Shown: positions 22,156 to 35,200 of the stretch, piece after piece
Position numbering within the stretch: the stretch's first letter is position 1
How the letters are laid out: the number at the start of each line of letters is the position of its first letter
Notes under the pieces: generated by a model
What the model saw: only the letters and a program-made list of their open reading frames with translations
Database searches by the model: none
What the model was told of the DNA's origin: nothing
Made by a program: the position numbers and the translations under genes
Source: Marvania coccoides
Taxonomy: Eukaryota > Chlorophyta > Trebouxiophyceae > Chlorellales > Chlorellaceae
Direction: 5' to 3'
DNA length: 64,000 nucleotides
Assembly (NCBI GenBank): GCA_963854735.1
Contig: OY978106.1
Span: 248,001 to 312,000 of the forward strand

Positions 22156-22306
22156 AGTTTTCTCTAAAGTTTCGGATTGACTCGGAGACTTCTCCGGAAT
22201 TAAGTCAATTTTGCAACCACATCTGATTATTGGGTCATAATGTAAGGAGTCAAGACTAGCTTGTTACGCCTCACAGCTGAAGCTTTTCCTTCGATATTTA
22301 TTTTAC

Positions 22307-22339
22307 ATGAAACCAGACAGCCATTCTATCTGGTTTCAT
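22307..22339. repeat. Perfect 11 bp inverted repeat (hairpin)
   Basis: ATGAAACCAGA and TCTGGTTTCAT flank an 11-base loop. No adjacent coding region or T-run is seen; its origin is unknown. Confidence 0.85.
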
Positions 22340-22523
22340 ATCTCCAGCCCACAGACTGCTTTTACCTCAAAAACGCAGGGTAGTGTCTTTGCAGGGAAGC
22401 CTTTATTTAATGTGTTGTCAAAATTATAAAAAGGGGCAAAATTACAAACCTCCAAACCTCCAAACACACCAAAATCCTGGGCGTTTCACCACCTCCACAT
22501 AATCGCCTCTGCCAAATCATTCT

Positions 22524-23815
22524 TCAAGCTCGCCCCGCAAACAAACTCCGCTGCCCTCCGCCCTTCTCACAGGGCGCCCCTCCTCCTCGCAGGGCCTCAA
22601 CGGCCTCAAACGAGTCTTTCAGAGACTTCTTCAGCACGTGGAGGGCCAGCTGCCGCAAGGTCACTCCCACAGGCAGCTGCTCAAGGAACTCCACCTTGGT
22701 CATGCCCTTCACGGTGCTCTCCAGCGCAAACTCCTCGCCCGTCTTGGTGAACCGCATCTAGAGGATTTATACGAAAACAGGAGGCGGAAATAAAAAAATG
22801 TCAGTCTGCCATCAATTTAATGAGAAATTTCAAATTTAACTAAAACCCCAAATTTTCAATTTACCGTGACATGTTCGCCGCAGAAGATGTTTTTGGGAGC
22901 CTTGCCCAGAGGGGTGACCGCTGTAGATGGGAGGGGTGCTGGGCGGGCCAGCATTGCCCAAGCGCGAACCCCAAACCGGACGGGCCGTTTGCCGTCCGGA
23001 GAGTCCTACTTTCCCCCATTTTTTTTTTTAATTCATGTCGGTCGCGCAGTTGGGGGACTCAGGAAGGCAGGGGCCAGAGCCTTACATTGTGGGCGACGGT
23101 GCGGTATCGGCGTAATGCTGTATCCGTACGCCCCCAGTACCTGAGGTTGATCCCACGGATGGAAGGGAGTACCCCGCCTTACTGTGGCAGGGTGAGTGGC
23201 ACGCACGTCGACTTGCGGATCTCTTAAAGGGCGCCCTCGGTAGTAGACGTTACAACCATATGTAAAACCTTGAAACCTTGGAACCTTGCCTCGTCCACAG
23301 CACTTGAAAAAACATCTCTTCCAGCCACCAGCGCTTCATGAGCGCCCGGACAATCCACGCCGCGAGGCTGTTGCGCCTCAGCCAAATCGGGAGGAAACTC
23401 TGCCAGGCCGCAAACTCCGCGGGTGTTAGCTGCCCCTGCCTCCTCGCCTCCTTCAGAGGGTCCACGTCGACGTGAGATAAAAAAGGATACTGATTTAATT
23501 CACTGCATTTTTTATTCATGCAGCATTCATGTACTATTTATTTTGTAAAGAGCAGAGAAGAAGTTTCCTATAAAATATCAGAGCAGGAAACGAAAAAACA
23601 AATTAAAAAACTCTTACCCAGTCCGGGGGTCTGCCTGCGTCGGCGCCCACATCACTTGGACCAGCTCTTCCAACCCCCAGAGCTGCATGAGCTCGCGGGC
23701 GATCTGGGCCCCGAGGCTGTTGCCATTCAGCCACTGGGGGAGGTATTCCTTCAGGCCTCGAACTCCGCGGGATTTTAAGTGGAATGGTGTGTGTGTAACA
23801 GGCAATAAACTGCAC
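22524..23815 (-). pseudogene. Degenerate gene with tandem duplicated exon, interrupted by a SINE
   Basis: Three coding-like blocks on the minus strand. The 23480-23290 block reads TPAEFAAWQSFLPIWLRRNS and KRWWLEEMFFQVLW. The 23790-23627 block is a diverged copy (LPQWLNGNSLGAQIARELM, WGLEELVQVMW) in which the aligned Trp codon TGG is TGA and one base is lost, so it is frameshifted. The 22918-22524 block (KAPKNIFCGEHV, then after a GTAAAT intron MRFTKTGEEFALESTVKGM) is separated from the second by SINE copy D, with GGCAAGG at both insertion edges as a possible target duplication. No family recognised. Function is probably lost. Confidence 0.5.
22912..23288 (+). mobile_element. SINE-like repeat, copy D
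   Basis: Full-length plus-oriented copy, the best reference for the family (~375 bp). It starts GTGACCGCTGTAGATGGGAG and ends GTAGACGTTACAACCATATG, followed by a tail of AAACCTTG and GAACCTTG units. It interrupts the degenerate minus-strand gene around it. No long ORF; no reverse transcriptase. A GGTTGATCCC segment in the interior faintly resembles a Pol III B box, but this is not strong enough to call. Confidence 0.85.
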
Positions 23816-24144
23816 AAGATGGACATGTGCAAAATTTTACAATATTAATTTAGCCACCTAGCCTACACGCATATGGCAAGTTACTTGGATGTGTCGACTC
23901 AGTTTTTTTCTTTTATTGTTTTTCAAACTGTTTATCGACATGCCAAAAAATTTACCCTTAAAATAAGAGTATTACGAAAGGGCCCCACAAGAAGAAAAAA
24001 AATCTCAATGCCGAAACTCAGTAGGCAAATCAAAATATAACGCTGCGCCGGGCGTGCGCCTTGATCTTCATTCAGGAGGATTATCTCACCAGCCCTCCTG
24101 TCTCTCTCTCTCCCTCTCACACAAACGCATGCCGACACACCACC
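23816..24144. other. Intergenic region
   Basis: AT-rich spacer downstream of the Pro/Ala-rich gene; pyrimidine-rich CTCTCTCTC stretch near 24102-24117. Nothing else seen. Confidence 0.5.
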
Positions 24145-26080
24145 CTACTGCTTCTTGTCGTTCAGCGCCGTAATCGAGTCTCCCCATGCATCGTAATGCG
24201 CGTCAATCGCCGATTTCCGCATGGGCTCGTCAACAGCCGGTGAGCTCTCCATCCTGATTTTTGAGCCGCCGCCAAACGCCAGCTCCGGGTGTTCCTCCAG
24301 CCACCGCAGGTGTGCGGAGCGAGGGGTGACGTCTGCTGCTGCTGCTGCTGGAGCGCCCTGGGGGGGCAAAGGGCTGGGAGCCTTGGGCGCAGGAAGCCGT
24401 GACCTTGGCAGTCGCGAGGGCGGAAGCAGCCGGGAGGCAGCAGGCAGCGTTTTATCAACTGCAGGTGCTGCGGGTTGAGGTTGGGGCGGAGGCACACCTG
24501 GCCTGGGCGCCTCCTTGCGCACAGGCGCAGCAACGACAGCAGCTGGACCCCGAGGGATTGGGGCCCTGTCTGCCGCTTGTCTGGTCTGTTTGAAGCTGCG
24601 ACGAGAGAAAACCACGAGGCGGTGGTTAAAAAAAAATTATATATATATACATATTAAAAAATTACGACACAGAAGAAAAAAATGCTCTTTACCTGGCGGT
24701 TTCAGTCGTGGCAGTGACCCTACCCGTTGCCATAGCCCTACCCGTTGCCATAGGCTTGCTTCCTGCAGCAGCTGGACCCCGAGGGATTAGGGCCCTATTC
24801 GTCGCTGATCTGGTCTGTTTGAAGCTGCGAAGAAAGAAAAACACGAGGTGGTGGTTAAAATATATAAATTTTCACAATGAAAAAAAGTTACAGCAAAGAA
24901 AAAAGAATGTTCGTTACCTAGCGGTTTCAGCCCTGGCAGTGGTCTTTCCCGTTGCCAGAGGCTTGCTTCCTGCAGCAGCCCTCCCTCCCGCCCCAGCAGT
25001 GCCGATGGTCTGCGTCATTTTGAAAAATGAAGAAGAGCTGGAAGGCGGCCGTAGCCTCGAGGGCTTCACGCTTGCTGCTGCAGAGGGCAAGGGAAAGGAA
25101 GCAGGCAAGCCATCTTCATCTTCTCGCACCGCATCCAGCCCCGGGGAGCTAAAGCAAGCGCGAGAGAAGCCAGCCAACAGCGCCGCACTGTCACGAACGT
25201 CCACACTGCTCGACCGCTGCTGTTCTGCTCGAGCAAACCCAGGGAAAGTTGCCTCGCCGCCGTCGCACAAAATTGCGTTTTCCACGCTCTCCATGGAAGA
25301 ATCCAACGATGCCAGCCCACCGCTCTTTTCACAGACGCGTGAAAACCCAGCGAACAGCGCGGCGCTGTCCCTCACGCCCCCTCCTCTTTCGCATGCTCCT
25401 CGTCCGTTGCTGCCCCCCATGCCCCCCCCTCCCGCATTGCCATCGTCCGTGCTGCTCTCAACCGTAGTAAGCTCCGGCAGCTCCTCATCCATCAGCTCAT
25501 CGGTGTCGGGGTCCACCCACAGGCTGCTGGTGCCCTTTGCTGCGAGGGCGGAGCTGCTTTTCGCCAACGGTATGAGAATGTCCTCGTCAACTCCCACAGC
25601 CTGCATGCACGAAACACACACACACACACACAGATGAGCGCGGCTAATTCCAAGTTTAAAGGTGAAACAGCAACCAAAATAACTCACCAACTCAGAGTCG
25701 CCCAGCAGGCCGGTGTCGCAAGTTGTCAACTCGAACGCAGAGAAAATAGCGGTGCTCTGCCGCCTTGAGTCTGTCTTGCGCTTGGAATTGAAGGCCGGCA
25801 GCGGCACCAGCTCATCTTCTTCTTCCTTTTGAAGAAGTAAATTTGCAGGCAGTTGACAGTTGGAGCTCGCTGGCTTGCTACCGATTGCCCACTCGGTCCC
25901 TGCGGGGTTATTGTCCTCGAGATCCATTTTGTTGAAGAGCTTCAGCGGGCTGCCCAGCACAACGTCGTCCGCCTCAAAAGAGTCGTGGATGTCCAGCAAG
26001 TCGTTATTCGTCAAGGCTGACTTGTGACGGCCCAATGGGCCAGCCCCTTGGTTCATCACGCTTTGAAATAAATTATGCAA
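24145..26080 (-). CDS. Low-complexity protein with tandem duplicated exons
   Basis: Four exons on the minus strand, 26080-25688, 25600-24918, 24824-24693 and 24595-24145, give 552 residues with consistent phases; ATG 26056 is an alternative start. I recognise no domain. The protein is Ser/Pro/Ala-rich with acidic patches, typical of a disordered scaffold. A motif VRDSAALxAGFSR occurs twice in exon 2. Exons 3 and 4 both begin SFKQTR and share RxxIPRGPAA, and exons 2 and 3 end alike (AAAGSKPxATG...ETA). The introns before exons 3 and 4 are also similar in sequence, so an intron-exon unit has been duplicated. Intron 1 (87 bp, GTGAGT to GCAG) is a multiple of three and open. Confidence 0.65.
25617..25632. 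repeat. (CA)n microsatellite in an intron
   Basis: A short CA dinucleotide run lies just upstream of the acceptor of intron 1 of the minus-strand low-complexity gene (TG repeat on the transcript). Confidence 0.85.
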
Positions 26081-26295
26081 ACAAATAATAGAGATGGGCG
26101 AAGCCAGCTGATTTTCCTTTGTTGCAGCAACTGCAGTGTCGAAAAATTAAAAAAACGCCAAGTGTTCCTCTGCTAGTGCATCATTAAACCAAAGTTCTTC
26201 ACAACACAGTCGAACGTATGGATTTGTCACCCCTCAGCAATGCGCTTGCAGCCTTTCGAAAAATGAATTAAAAATTAAAACTTAGTATAATTTCG

Positions 26296-29200
26296 ATGGA
26301 GGAATCGCTGAATAATAAACTCTATTGGTTCACAGATTTCAACTCCGAGCCGGAGTTCACCTCCACGCCCAACCCGGCCGAGATCGAGAGAAGAATTAAG
26401 GATGTCAAAGAAGCACTCAAGATGCTCGAAAGGGACGCAAAGTACCTTCCGCAGACGCTGTCCATGCTGGAGAAGATTCGCAATCACAAGGATATCGAGC
26501 CTATCGGGGCTGTCTACCTTGCGCTGTCCCGCATCACCCTTCACCGAGGCATCCTCCGTGCCGCCAAGGCAAGCCAATTAAGCTACACTTATTATTTTCG
26601 CACTAATTACCCAAGGCACCCTAGCATTACCAATGCCATAGCCATATTTTCTGGCTGCCAATTCAATCTGCCCTTGGGGAGGTTTGGGCTGCGGAGGAAA
26701 TACCGTTGCTGGGAGTCATCCTTTCTTTGCTTAATAAGCAAAGCCAACTATATTCTTCAAAGGACACCCTGTTCTCACATTTCGTCCTTCCCCTCCTGTC
26801 TCGCCACAGGAGCCCAACGACAAGACCCGCGAGGCCACAGTGAACGATGCTTTCCACCAAGCGCTGGACCTGCTGGTTGAGGGCGCAGTGGACAAGTGCC
26901 GCTCTGTGAGTTGCCTGATGCACGCTACCGCCATTCTCTACGAGCTGCGCGGAGATCGCGAGCCAGGAAGGTTCGAGAGGAGGAAAGCTGCACGGGAGAA
27001 GCTGACCAGCACCTACCTCCCCTCTTCTCTCATCCCCCCTGGGACTACCTACGTGGTAAAGATCGACCCGTTTGAGCTGGACCGCGTGCCGAAGCTGACT
27101 GTGGCGCTCAGCATGGAGTGAGTAGCAGCCTGATTTTTTTTTAGTGCAGTTGGAGCCAAACCATAAAACAGATAGTTTGGCGATGAGAGCCAGCGCCTCC
27201 TGAATTGCTTTGATTTTACTACTCACAACGCCATAGAAATATCCTCTGGGGTTTACTATGTCCTAGGGGGGATGAACTCCAGGGAGGGGCTGCATTATCG
27301 CTAGCTGAAGGACGTTGGAAATTTGTCAAATAAAAAATTAACTCGAACCAAGTATTCTTCCTTCCTTGTTTTGCAGCTGGATGCTGGACAACCACTTGAA
27401 CGCGATTTACGAAACAGGGTTTCACGCTGCGTGCTACAAGATGTTCAGGCAGATGATGATGACTGTCACCGAAACCGAGGACTTCTTTACTAAGTTAAAT
27501 GAAGGAAACAGCGAAGAAGAGAGGGCGGGGGGAGGTAGGCATGTCCCCATGCACCTGCCAGCCGACATCGTTGTTGCCACCAGTAAGTTGATTGAATTTT
27601 AAGGAAAATCCTGCAGCGGCGGCATTTGGAGTGTCTGTCGCCATCATTATTTAAAACAAGAGCTTGCGCTGGTGACTGAATCAATATAGCGCGTTGTAGC
27701 ATTATTGAACATTATCGATGATGAAACTATGGTAATCTTTGAAAATTTTTTCCCTCGTTTGTTTTTGGTCGTAAAATCAACCAACCTGTTTGCAGGCAGC
27801 TTTGGTGGACTAATTCCCGAGCCGCTGAAGCGCCATTTGGCTGCGGCTATCGACGCTCGGCACCTTGGCGTTGATCGCGAGCCAGAGGAGGAGGAAGCGG
27901 TGGGGAAGCTTGGTGAAGCGGAAGGTGTTTCGGCGGCTAAGAAGAAGAAGCACATGGCGGCCATGCGGCAGAAGCTGAAGGAGAAGATAGCTGCTGTGCA
28001 GGCTGCGGAATCCAGCGCAGCAGACGTGAGTTATAGCGGGCCTGGTCTCTTTATTTATTACTTTAAAGAGGGCAGTCTAATTTTTCGGACTGACCTGGTT
28101 TCGCTTCAAAATAAATTCCGTATAGATTGCGCATTATCTGGAGAAAAATGTGAAAAAGAACGAGCATGATGCCGCTTCTGAGTCTGCTGCCACCGCTGAG
28201 GAGCTGCAGGCCCTGCTCAAGCTGACGCAAATTGACCTCTTGACGTTTTGTGAGTACCTGCCGCGAGTCCCAAACACGGTGATCCTCCCCCAATACGTGA
28301 GTACCCACCAGCGTGTTTAATATCTTGCTAAAAAAGCAACAATTTCAAGGTGTTTGTGTGCTAACGAGGAATAAAATTGTCCTACTTTTCCCCTCCCCGT
28401 GTCGTTTTTGCTGCAGAACTCCTTCGTGTGCAAGTGCATAGAGCTGGCGCGCGAGGGACAGTTTGTGACTTATATCCCCCCAACGCACGAAGAAAGGGAA
28501 CCCGGCGGCAAGGTTGCCCAGTTCCGTCCTCTGACCCTGGAAGAGGTTACCGCTTCAATCAAGGCCCTTTCGCAAAAGCACATTGTGAGGAAGAATGCGC
28601 GTAATTTTTTTCGTATTACTTTATAATTTTGGTTTACTTTAGAATTGCCCAACTGTTTACTAATATTTACTAATTCTATGAAACACTGCAGTTGGAGGAC
28701 ACTGCTTGCGGGCAGCTGTTCCGCAACATGCCGGATGTTTTCGCCGTTTTGGATGAACAAAAGGTGAGATTCTGATTTGTGTGCTCTAAACCAAAACGCT
28801 GGCACTCACTCACTCACTGATTTTCTTCTCTGCCTGCCGCAGGTCAGCGCCGGCTACGCAGCATTTTTGGGCGTCCCAGAAACGCCTGTCTCTCTGCCAG
28901 CTGTCAATGACGCTGATGTAGACCGTGCGTCGATTTTTTTTTATAGTCGATTTTTTTATTTTTTATTTTTAAGTTTGTCGGGGTAAACAGCTGTTCGCTG
29001 ATACTCTCCAATTTGTTGCATGCAGTGCTGAGGGGGGTGGAAACGGGGCTGCCGGAGGGAGTCAGCTTTTATAAAGGGGTTCGCGCGAAGCAGAAGGCAG
29101 GCATTAAAGTACCTCGATACGTAAGGTTCTATCATGAATCCCTCTTCCTTTTTATTTTAAGCAAACTTTTTCTATTCATTTCGCGTGTATGTTTTAGTCT

Positions 29201-32200
29201 TTTTCGTCGCCAATTGTTCCGCCAAATCTAACCCCCACGCCTGTTTCTTCACTTCTCCCCCACCCTTCCTTGAAGACAACCGAGGATTTTGGGGCGCTGG
29301 AGAAGGCGTCTCACTCGATAGAATTGATGCAGCAGATTTCAGAGCGTCTGTCTGTGGCCTGCAGTATCGGCATCGACCTCGTTGTGGTCAGTGCTGACAT
29401 TCCGTTTGGTCTGGTGGCTCAAAAGATGATCGAGGCCCTGGATGCGCTGCTGTTTATGCGGGCTATGGCCGGGAGGGGGACTTATGCCGAGCATGTGGAT
29501 AAAAGCAGTGAAATCACGCGGCAGGCAACCAAGGGAGCCAAGGTCTCTGAGTTATTTGCCGAGCATTTGGCAGAGGTGAGAGAAGTTTTTTTTAGTTTTT
29601 TTTTTCCCGAATAAAAAGAGAGGGAGCGCATAATTTGGGGTGATTCTAACTTACGAAATTAATCACATTTCTTTGATTTGTTTTTTGCAGACCCCTGAGG
29701 CTGGTGCCCGAGTTCGTGCTTTCTTTGCCGCCGAGGGCTGCGATGAAGAAACCGACCTCTCCTTCAAGATGACTTGGCTGGTGGGCATAGTGTTAGCGAC
29801 TTTGCCGCCGCCTCCTGCGGGCTGCAGCGCTGCTGAAGCTGCTGCCCACGTTGCTGAGCTGAAGCGTGGCATGCGGGACGACGCCTTTGCGTGCCTGCGC
29901 CGCATAGAGGCCGTGGGTTGTCTCTCCAGAAGGCTTCTGATAGAGCTGACTGACTTTGTGCATTCATCCCGGGCAGGAGCCCAGCTGCTGGAGCCAGATG
30001 AGGGCTATGAGTAAGTCTTGATGATTACCATACTTTGAGGGAATCATCAATATACTTTTGTGTATCCTGTATTGCTGTTGAGCTACTTCAATTTCTGTCT
30101 ACATCATTTTTGTTGCAGTTTGGTGGTGAGAGAGCTGCAGTTCCTGGGCGACATTCCTTTCCTGGACCTGGCGGCAGTCAACATCTTGATCATGAGTCTG
30201 GTCATAATGGCGAGGTTCAACCCTGAAATGATTCCAGGAGCTATGGTGAGGAGCAAAAACAATCAAATAAATTATAATTTATAAAGAAAATTGCGGTGCC
30301 GTAGTATAAAAACTATTTCTGTCCTGATGAAGCTCAATCGATTTTTTTCCAAATATTATTGATTTTCATCGATCTCTTTCATAATTGTAGAGCAATGAGC
30401 AGATGGGTATGGTGCAAAGTCCGCAGCCTGATATTCTGAGCCTTGAGGCGTTGATGGCCCCCAAGGGTCCTGTGCTGGAGGTGTCAGAGGCAGGGCTGAA
30501 GCTCATTGTGGAGCAGGAAGCGAGTCTGGAGGTAGTATTTTTAATATGTATATTTGCTATTGGGAGGCAGCGAATGTTAAAAGAGGGCCAATTCATAAGA
30601 AGCTTATCATCAGAACCCACAACCTTCCCTTCCTTGCAGGCCTACAAGAAGCTGCAGCAGCCTCATCCCCCCACCTGGTCGTCTGAGGACCCCGTTCCTC
30701 CCCTCTCTGTCTGCATTCAGCGCCTGGCTTCAGCTGCAGCGGGGGTGACCTGTGCCAAGCACGTTGCCAAGGTGGAGGCGAGCGCTGCAGACAAGGTGAA
30801 TTCTCCGTCTCTTTCATATTTACGCGTGTTTTCTGATGAAAATTTCCTGCATCTTCCTGTTCCTGTTATTTATTACCTTGTTACTTCGACTCTCTCTATC
30901 GTAATTAACAGTAATTTATTTGCATTCTCGTCCCTTCTTCTTGCTCACCAAAGAACAAGTACGGCAGCGATGCAGACTTCAACATCACCCTGGTGGCGCT
31001 GCACAAGTTGGGCGTCATGCATGAGTTGGCTCATCTCCTGGACCGCATCTTTTGCTGCATGAATGGCTGCGATGCAGCGAACAAGGCCCCCTTGGAGAAT
31101 ATCTCAGGCGTGCTGAAAATCATGAGAAGCAAAGTAAGACGGAACAACACGCTAAACAAGAAAATGCTACGTGTACTTGACTGTATTTAAAAAGAGAAAA
31201 AATTCCTTTCTGCGTACCCCCTCTCGCCATTTCTCACGATTATTATTTTGCGCAGCCGGCGCTTGGGACGCCCACTGGGAATGCTGCTGTGGCTTCGGCG
31301 TGGGAACTGATCGAGGACTGGGACCCTGACAATGAGCCTCTGGACCGCATTGTTTCTGCGGCAGAGTACGTTTTAGACTACATCGACATGTTGGAGGCGT
31401 CGGTGGATGTGCGCCAACTGCTGTTGGACCAGCAGGATTTGTCAGCCTTAGATGAGTCTGACGCGCCCATAATTCGGCACGAGCATCTGCAGCAGTTCAG
31501 AAAGGTGAGGAAGGAGGGAAGGGAGATGCTCTTGCTGTCATGGCACCTCATTTTTCAACAACTTTTTTATTCGTTCATTTTTTTATTGAATCTAATGCTG
31601 CTGCCATATCCTTCTCTTTCATTTTCTTTCTAATTGTTATCTATGGTTTAAAACTAAAAACGCACTTCCTCATTTGTTTTCTTCTCCTTTTCCTCCTTTT
31701 GTTTGCTGTGCAGGTGAATGCTGCTCTCGATGATGCTCGCAGGAAGTTTTACAGTAAAAAGATCTCTGCAGACAGCAATTTGGGTCAGTTTTTAAGTAAA
31801 TTTAGATTTTCAACTCGGGAGCGACAACAATTGCTCAAGAGTCGAAATTTGTCCTTTCCCCTTTAAATATTTCCCACCGGGGGCTTCCTTTTTATCTTAA
31901 CCTGCTTTTCTTTTCCTCTCTTATTTTTCAGCCCGGATAAAGAAGCCAGTCTCCAAGAATCGACTTCTCTGCGGGGAGCTTCAGGAGATGAAAGACAACC
32001 TCAAGAAGCTCAACGCATGCTGCCAAGCGGGCTTCATCAGGTGCGCTACAACTATAAATTTGCAATGCCTTGCATTTTTCCTTTTTTTGTATCGAGTTCA
32101 ATGATATTATTCTGCGTTCATCTTAGCTTTCTTTATCTTGCCAAACACTTGCCACACGCATTTTTTTGTAGTAATTTGCCGGACGGGGTGCTGGTCCAGT

Positions 32201-35200
32201 TGCAAAATTCGGCTCGGAACCTGATAGAGCGCAGGATGACATCAGCCGTCGTACTGAGTGAGCGGTTGAAGAAAGCGGAGAGAGGGGCAGGGGCAGGCGC
32301 CGTCGGCGCCACTTTCTGGGCTCTGAATCTCCAAAAGTGAGTTGGAATAATATTTAATAAAATTATAACATTCTTCTGCCTTGGGAGCATATAATGATTG
32401 AGTGCTTTCGTTGTTAAAATTCAACTCTTTTTGGGAGCTGCATTTTTAATTCCTATTCCAGTTTTCGTCCTCTCGCCCTTCACCCTTTGTGGCATAATTT
32501 AAAATGGTTGATTCACTGCAGGATTGTGCGGGAGCAATGCGTGGCGGGCACCACCCAGCTGCCCTTTCAAGTGCTGAGAGACGGGGTGCTGGCCAAAATG
32601 TGGCAGGACGAAATGGCAAAGGACTGTGAGTGACAGGAAAACGAATGCTATATTCGCACCGCCTCTCTCACTATAGTTAATAATAAAAATGAGGAAGCCC
32701 TCGTTTCGTAATATATCTGCTTGATTTTTTTCTATTGCAGCGCTGAAGATGTTTGAGGAAGAGGAGGAGAAGGCGGGGCCAGAGGCCAAAGGGGTGAGTG
32801 CATCGATCCCAATGTCGGTTAAGCCAAATCCCTCTTTTTCGTCACTTTTCATTGCTGTTTATGTAAAATTGATTGACTTTCTTCTTCCTGCGCATGCAGA
32901 GCGGGGTGCAGGGCGGCAAAAACGCCAAGAAGAAGGCGAAGAAGAAGGCAAAGAAGGCGGGTGCCAAGCCCGCCGCGAAGCCTGAGGCTGCTGAGGGCGA
33001 GGACGATGAAAAGGATGAGGAGTTCACCTCGGCCACCAGCTCTCCCAACAACCTGCTGTCGCCCTCCAAGGCGCTGTCTCCCCACTCCTCCCGCTCTCTG
33101 GGCTACTCTATGGTGGTCAATGCGGAGGAGATCATAATGGCCAAGCTGCAGGAGCAGGAGGAGGAGGAGGCGCGGCTGCGGAAGCAGGCGCAAGAACGGC
33201 GGCGGCAGCTGCAGCTGGAGGAGCTGCAGCTGCGGGTAAACGGGATGTCAGAGTTATCCGCTGCAGCTGATCCGGCTGCACAAAACCAGCAGCAGCAGCA
33301 GGAGGAGGAGGCTGAGGGAGAGTGGTTGGAGAGCACCACCCGCCGCCGCCGGGGCCCTGCCGCAGCCGCCGCTGCAGAGCGGCCCGGAGACAACCAATCC
33401 AACGGCTCCACCCCCGCAGGAGCTCCCGCGGTCGCCGCCGAGCCGCGTGGCGAGATGCTGGCCGCCTCTGCCTCTCGCTTTGTCACTTGGCACGGCGATT
33501 GGAAGTGCGGCGTGTGCGGAAAGGTCAACCCCCTGTCCGCGCCCTGCCAGCAGTGCAAGAAGATGGAGGCGCCCTGCATGGACTGGTGCCTGGGGCGATG
33601 CCAGCGGGAGCGCTGCAACCGCCCCCACCTGCCGTTTGATCTTCCAGAGGAGAAACCTGACCGCATTCAGTTCAGGGCGGGCCAAGCGCTGGCTGTGCCC
33701 CACCCTGAGCACACGTACCGCAAGGGAAGGAAGGTTGCTCCCCCGCCACAGAAGCAGCACCGCTCAAAACGGGCAGCAGCAGCGGTGGCACGGCCGCATG
33801 CAGTGCTGCCGCCGACATCGCCGCCGCGGCTGCCCGTGCAGCAGCACCCTGGCAGAGAATTGGGCGTCATGCATACTGCCGCTTCTGCGGCCCCCAGCAG
33901 CAGCGGCAGTATCATCAACACCAGCACTGGCTTTCCCTGGACCCTCGCCGAAGGTGCCGCCCCTGCGCCCTCCCCTTCCTCGCTGATGCAGCAGCTGACG
34001 CTTGGCGGCGATTCTCCGGCTGGTGAGGAGCGCGCCGTGGGCGGTGCGCCGTTATCTTTTGCTGAGGCTGCCCGCCACGCTGACGGCGCTGCCACCCACT
34101 GGCCCAGACCTGGTGAGGACCAGGAGGACGCAGAGCTGGCTGCGGCGCTGGCCGCGAGCCTGCACGACCAGCAGCGGGTCATGGAGGGCGTCAGGAGCGA
34201 CGACTGGCTGATCACTGGGGACGTCAACGGCAGCGGCGGTGGGGCAGACTTGACAGCGGAGGAAATTGCGGCAGGCCCTGTCGCTGGACTATCTAACGCC
34301 ACAGGAGAGGTAAAAAATCATTATTTATTATTATGATTATTATTGCACCTCCAAGACGAGCTTAATTATCCTCGGAATATATTGGGCATATGAAAAAACT
34401 CTCCAATACTTGACTTAAAAAAATGGCTGCTCTTTTTCTAGCACTCCTTATCCAGCTCTCCCCTCTAATCTCTGTGCAGTACAACTGCTTCCTCAACGTG
34501 GTCATCCAGTGCCTATGGTCCTGCGCCGAGTTCCGCCGCCGGGTCATGGACTGGTCCCCCGATCTCTACACAGCGGACCCAGTGGTGGAGGCGCTGCGCG
34601 ACCTGTTCGACGCCTTTGCGGCGCGGGATGCCACAGCCGCCGCTGCAGCAGCAGGCGGCGGTGCAGTTCCCGCAGAGGCGGCTGCGGCCCCTCGCAGCGT
34701 GATCGACCCTGGGCCGCTGCGCGAGGCCCTGGCTGCTGCCGACCGCCGCTTTGCTTCTCGCGAAATGGCCGACGCCGGGGAGCTGCTGGAGGAGCTGTTC
34801 AAGCACGTCCAGGCTGCTTGTGCTGCGGCTGGTGCTGTGCCCGTCATCGATCCCTGCTTTGGGCTGCGTGTGAGCGAGTCTGTGACCTGCCGAGCCCCCC
34901 ACTGCGGCAAAACCACCTTTGAGCGCACGTTCACGCAGCACTGGCACACCGCCGCAGCCACCGGCGTCCGCCTCATGTAAGCATTTACTATTTTGTTATA
35001 GGTTTCTATTGCATCTTTTTAACCTTGTTTTTCGCAAGAACTCTCAAGGCGTTTCCATCCAAATTGGTTACCCTTCTCCCATACACATCAGGTCTTTTTA
35101 CTCAACCCTGGCTTGATTCTTTAAACCTGTCAGATCTGGAACTGGGCGCGGGCTGGGCCACGTGCTGCGCGACCTCCTCTCCCAGGACCGCCGCACCTGC

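Noticed and set aside
22912..23288. Interior GGTTGATCCC of the SINE as a Pol III B box
   Set aside because: It differs from the GGTTCGANNCC core at central positions and no A box lies at the right distance.
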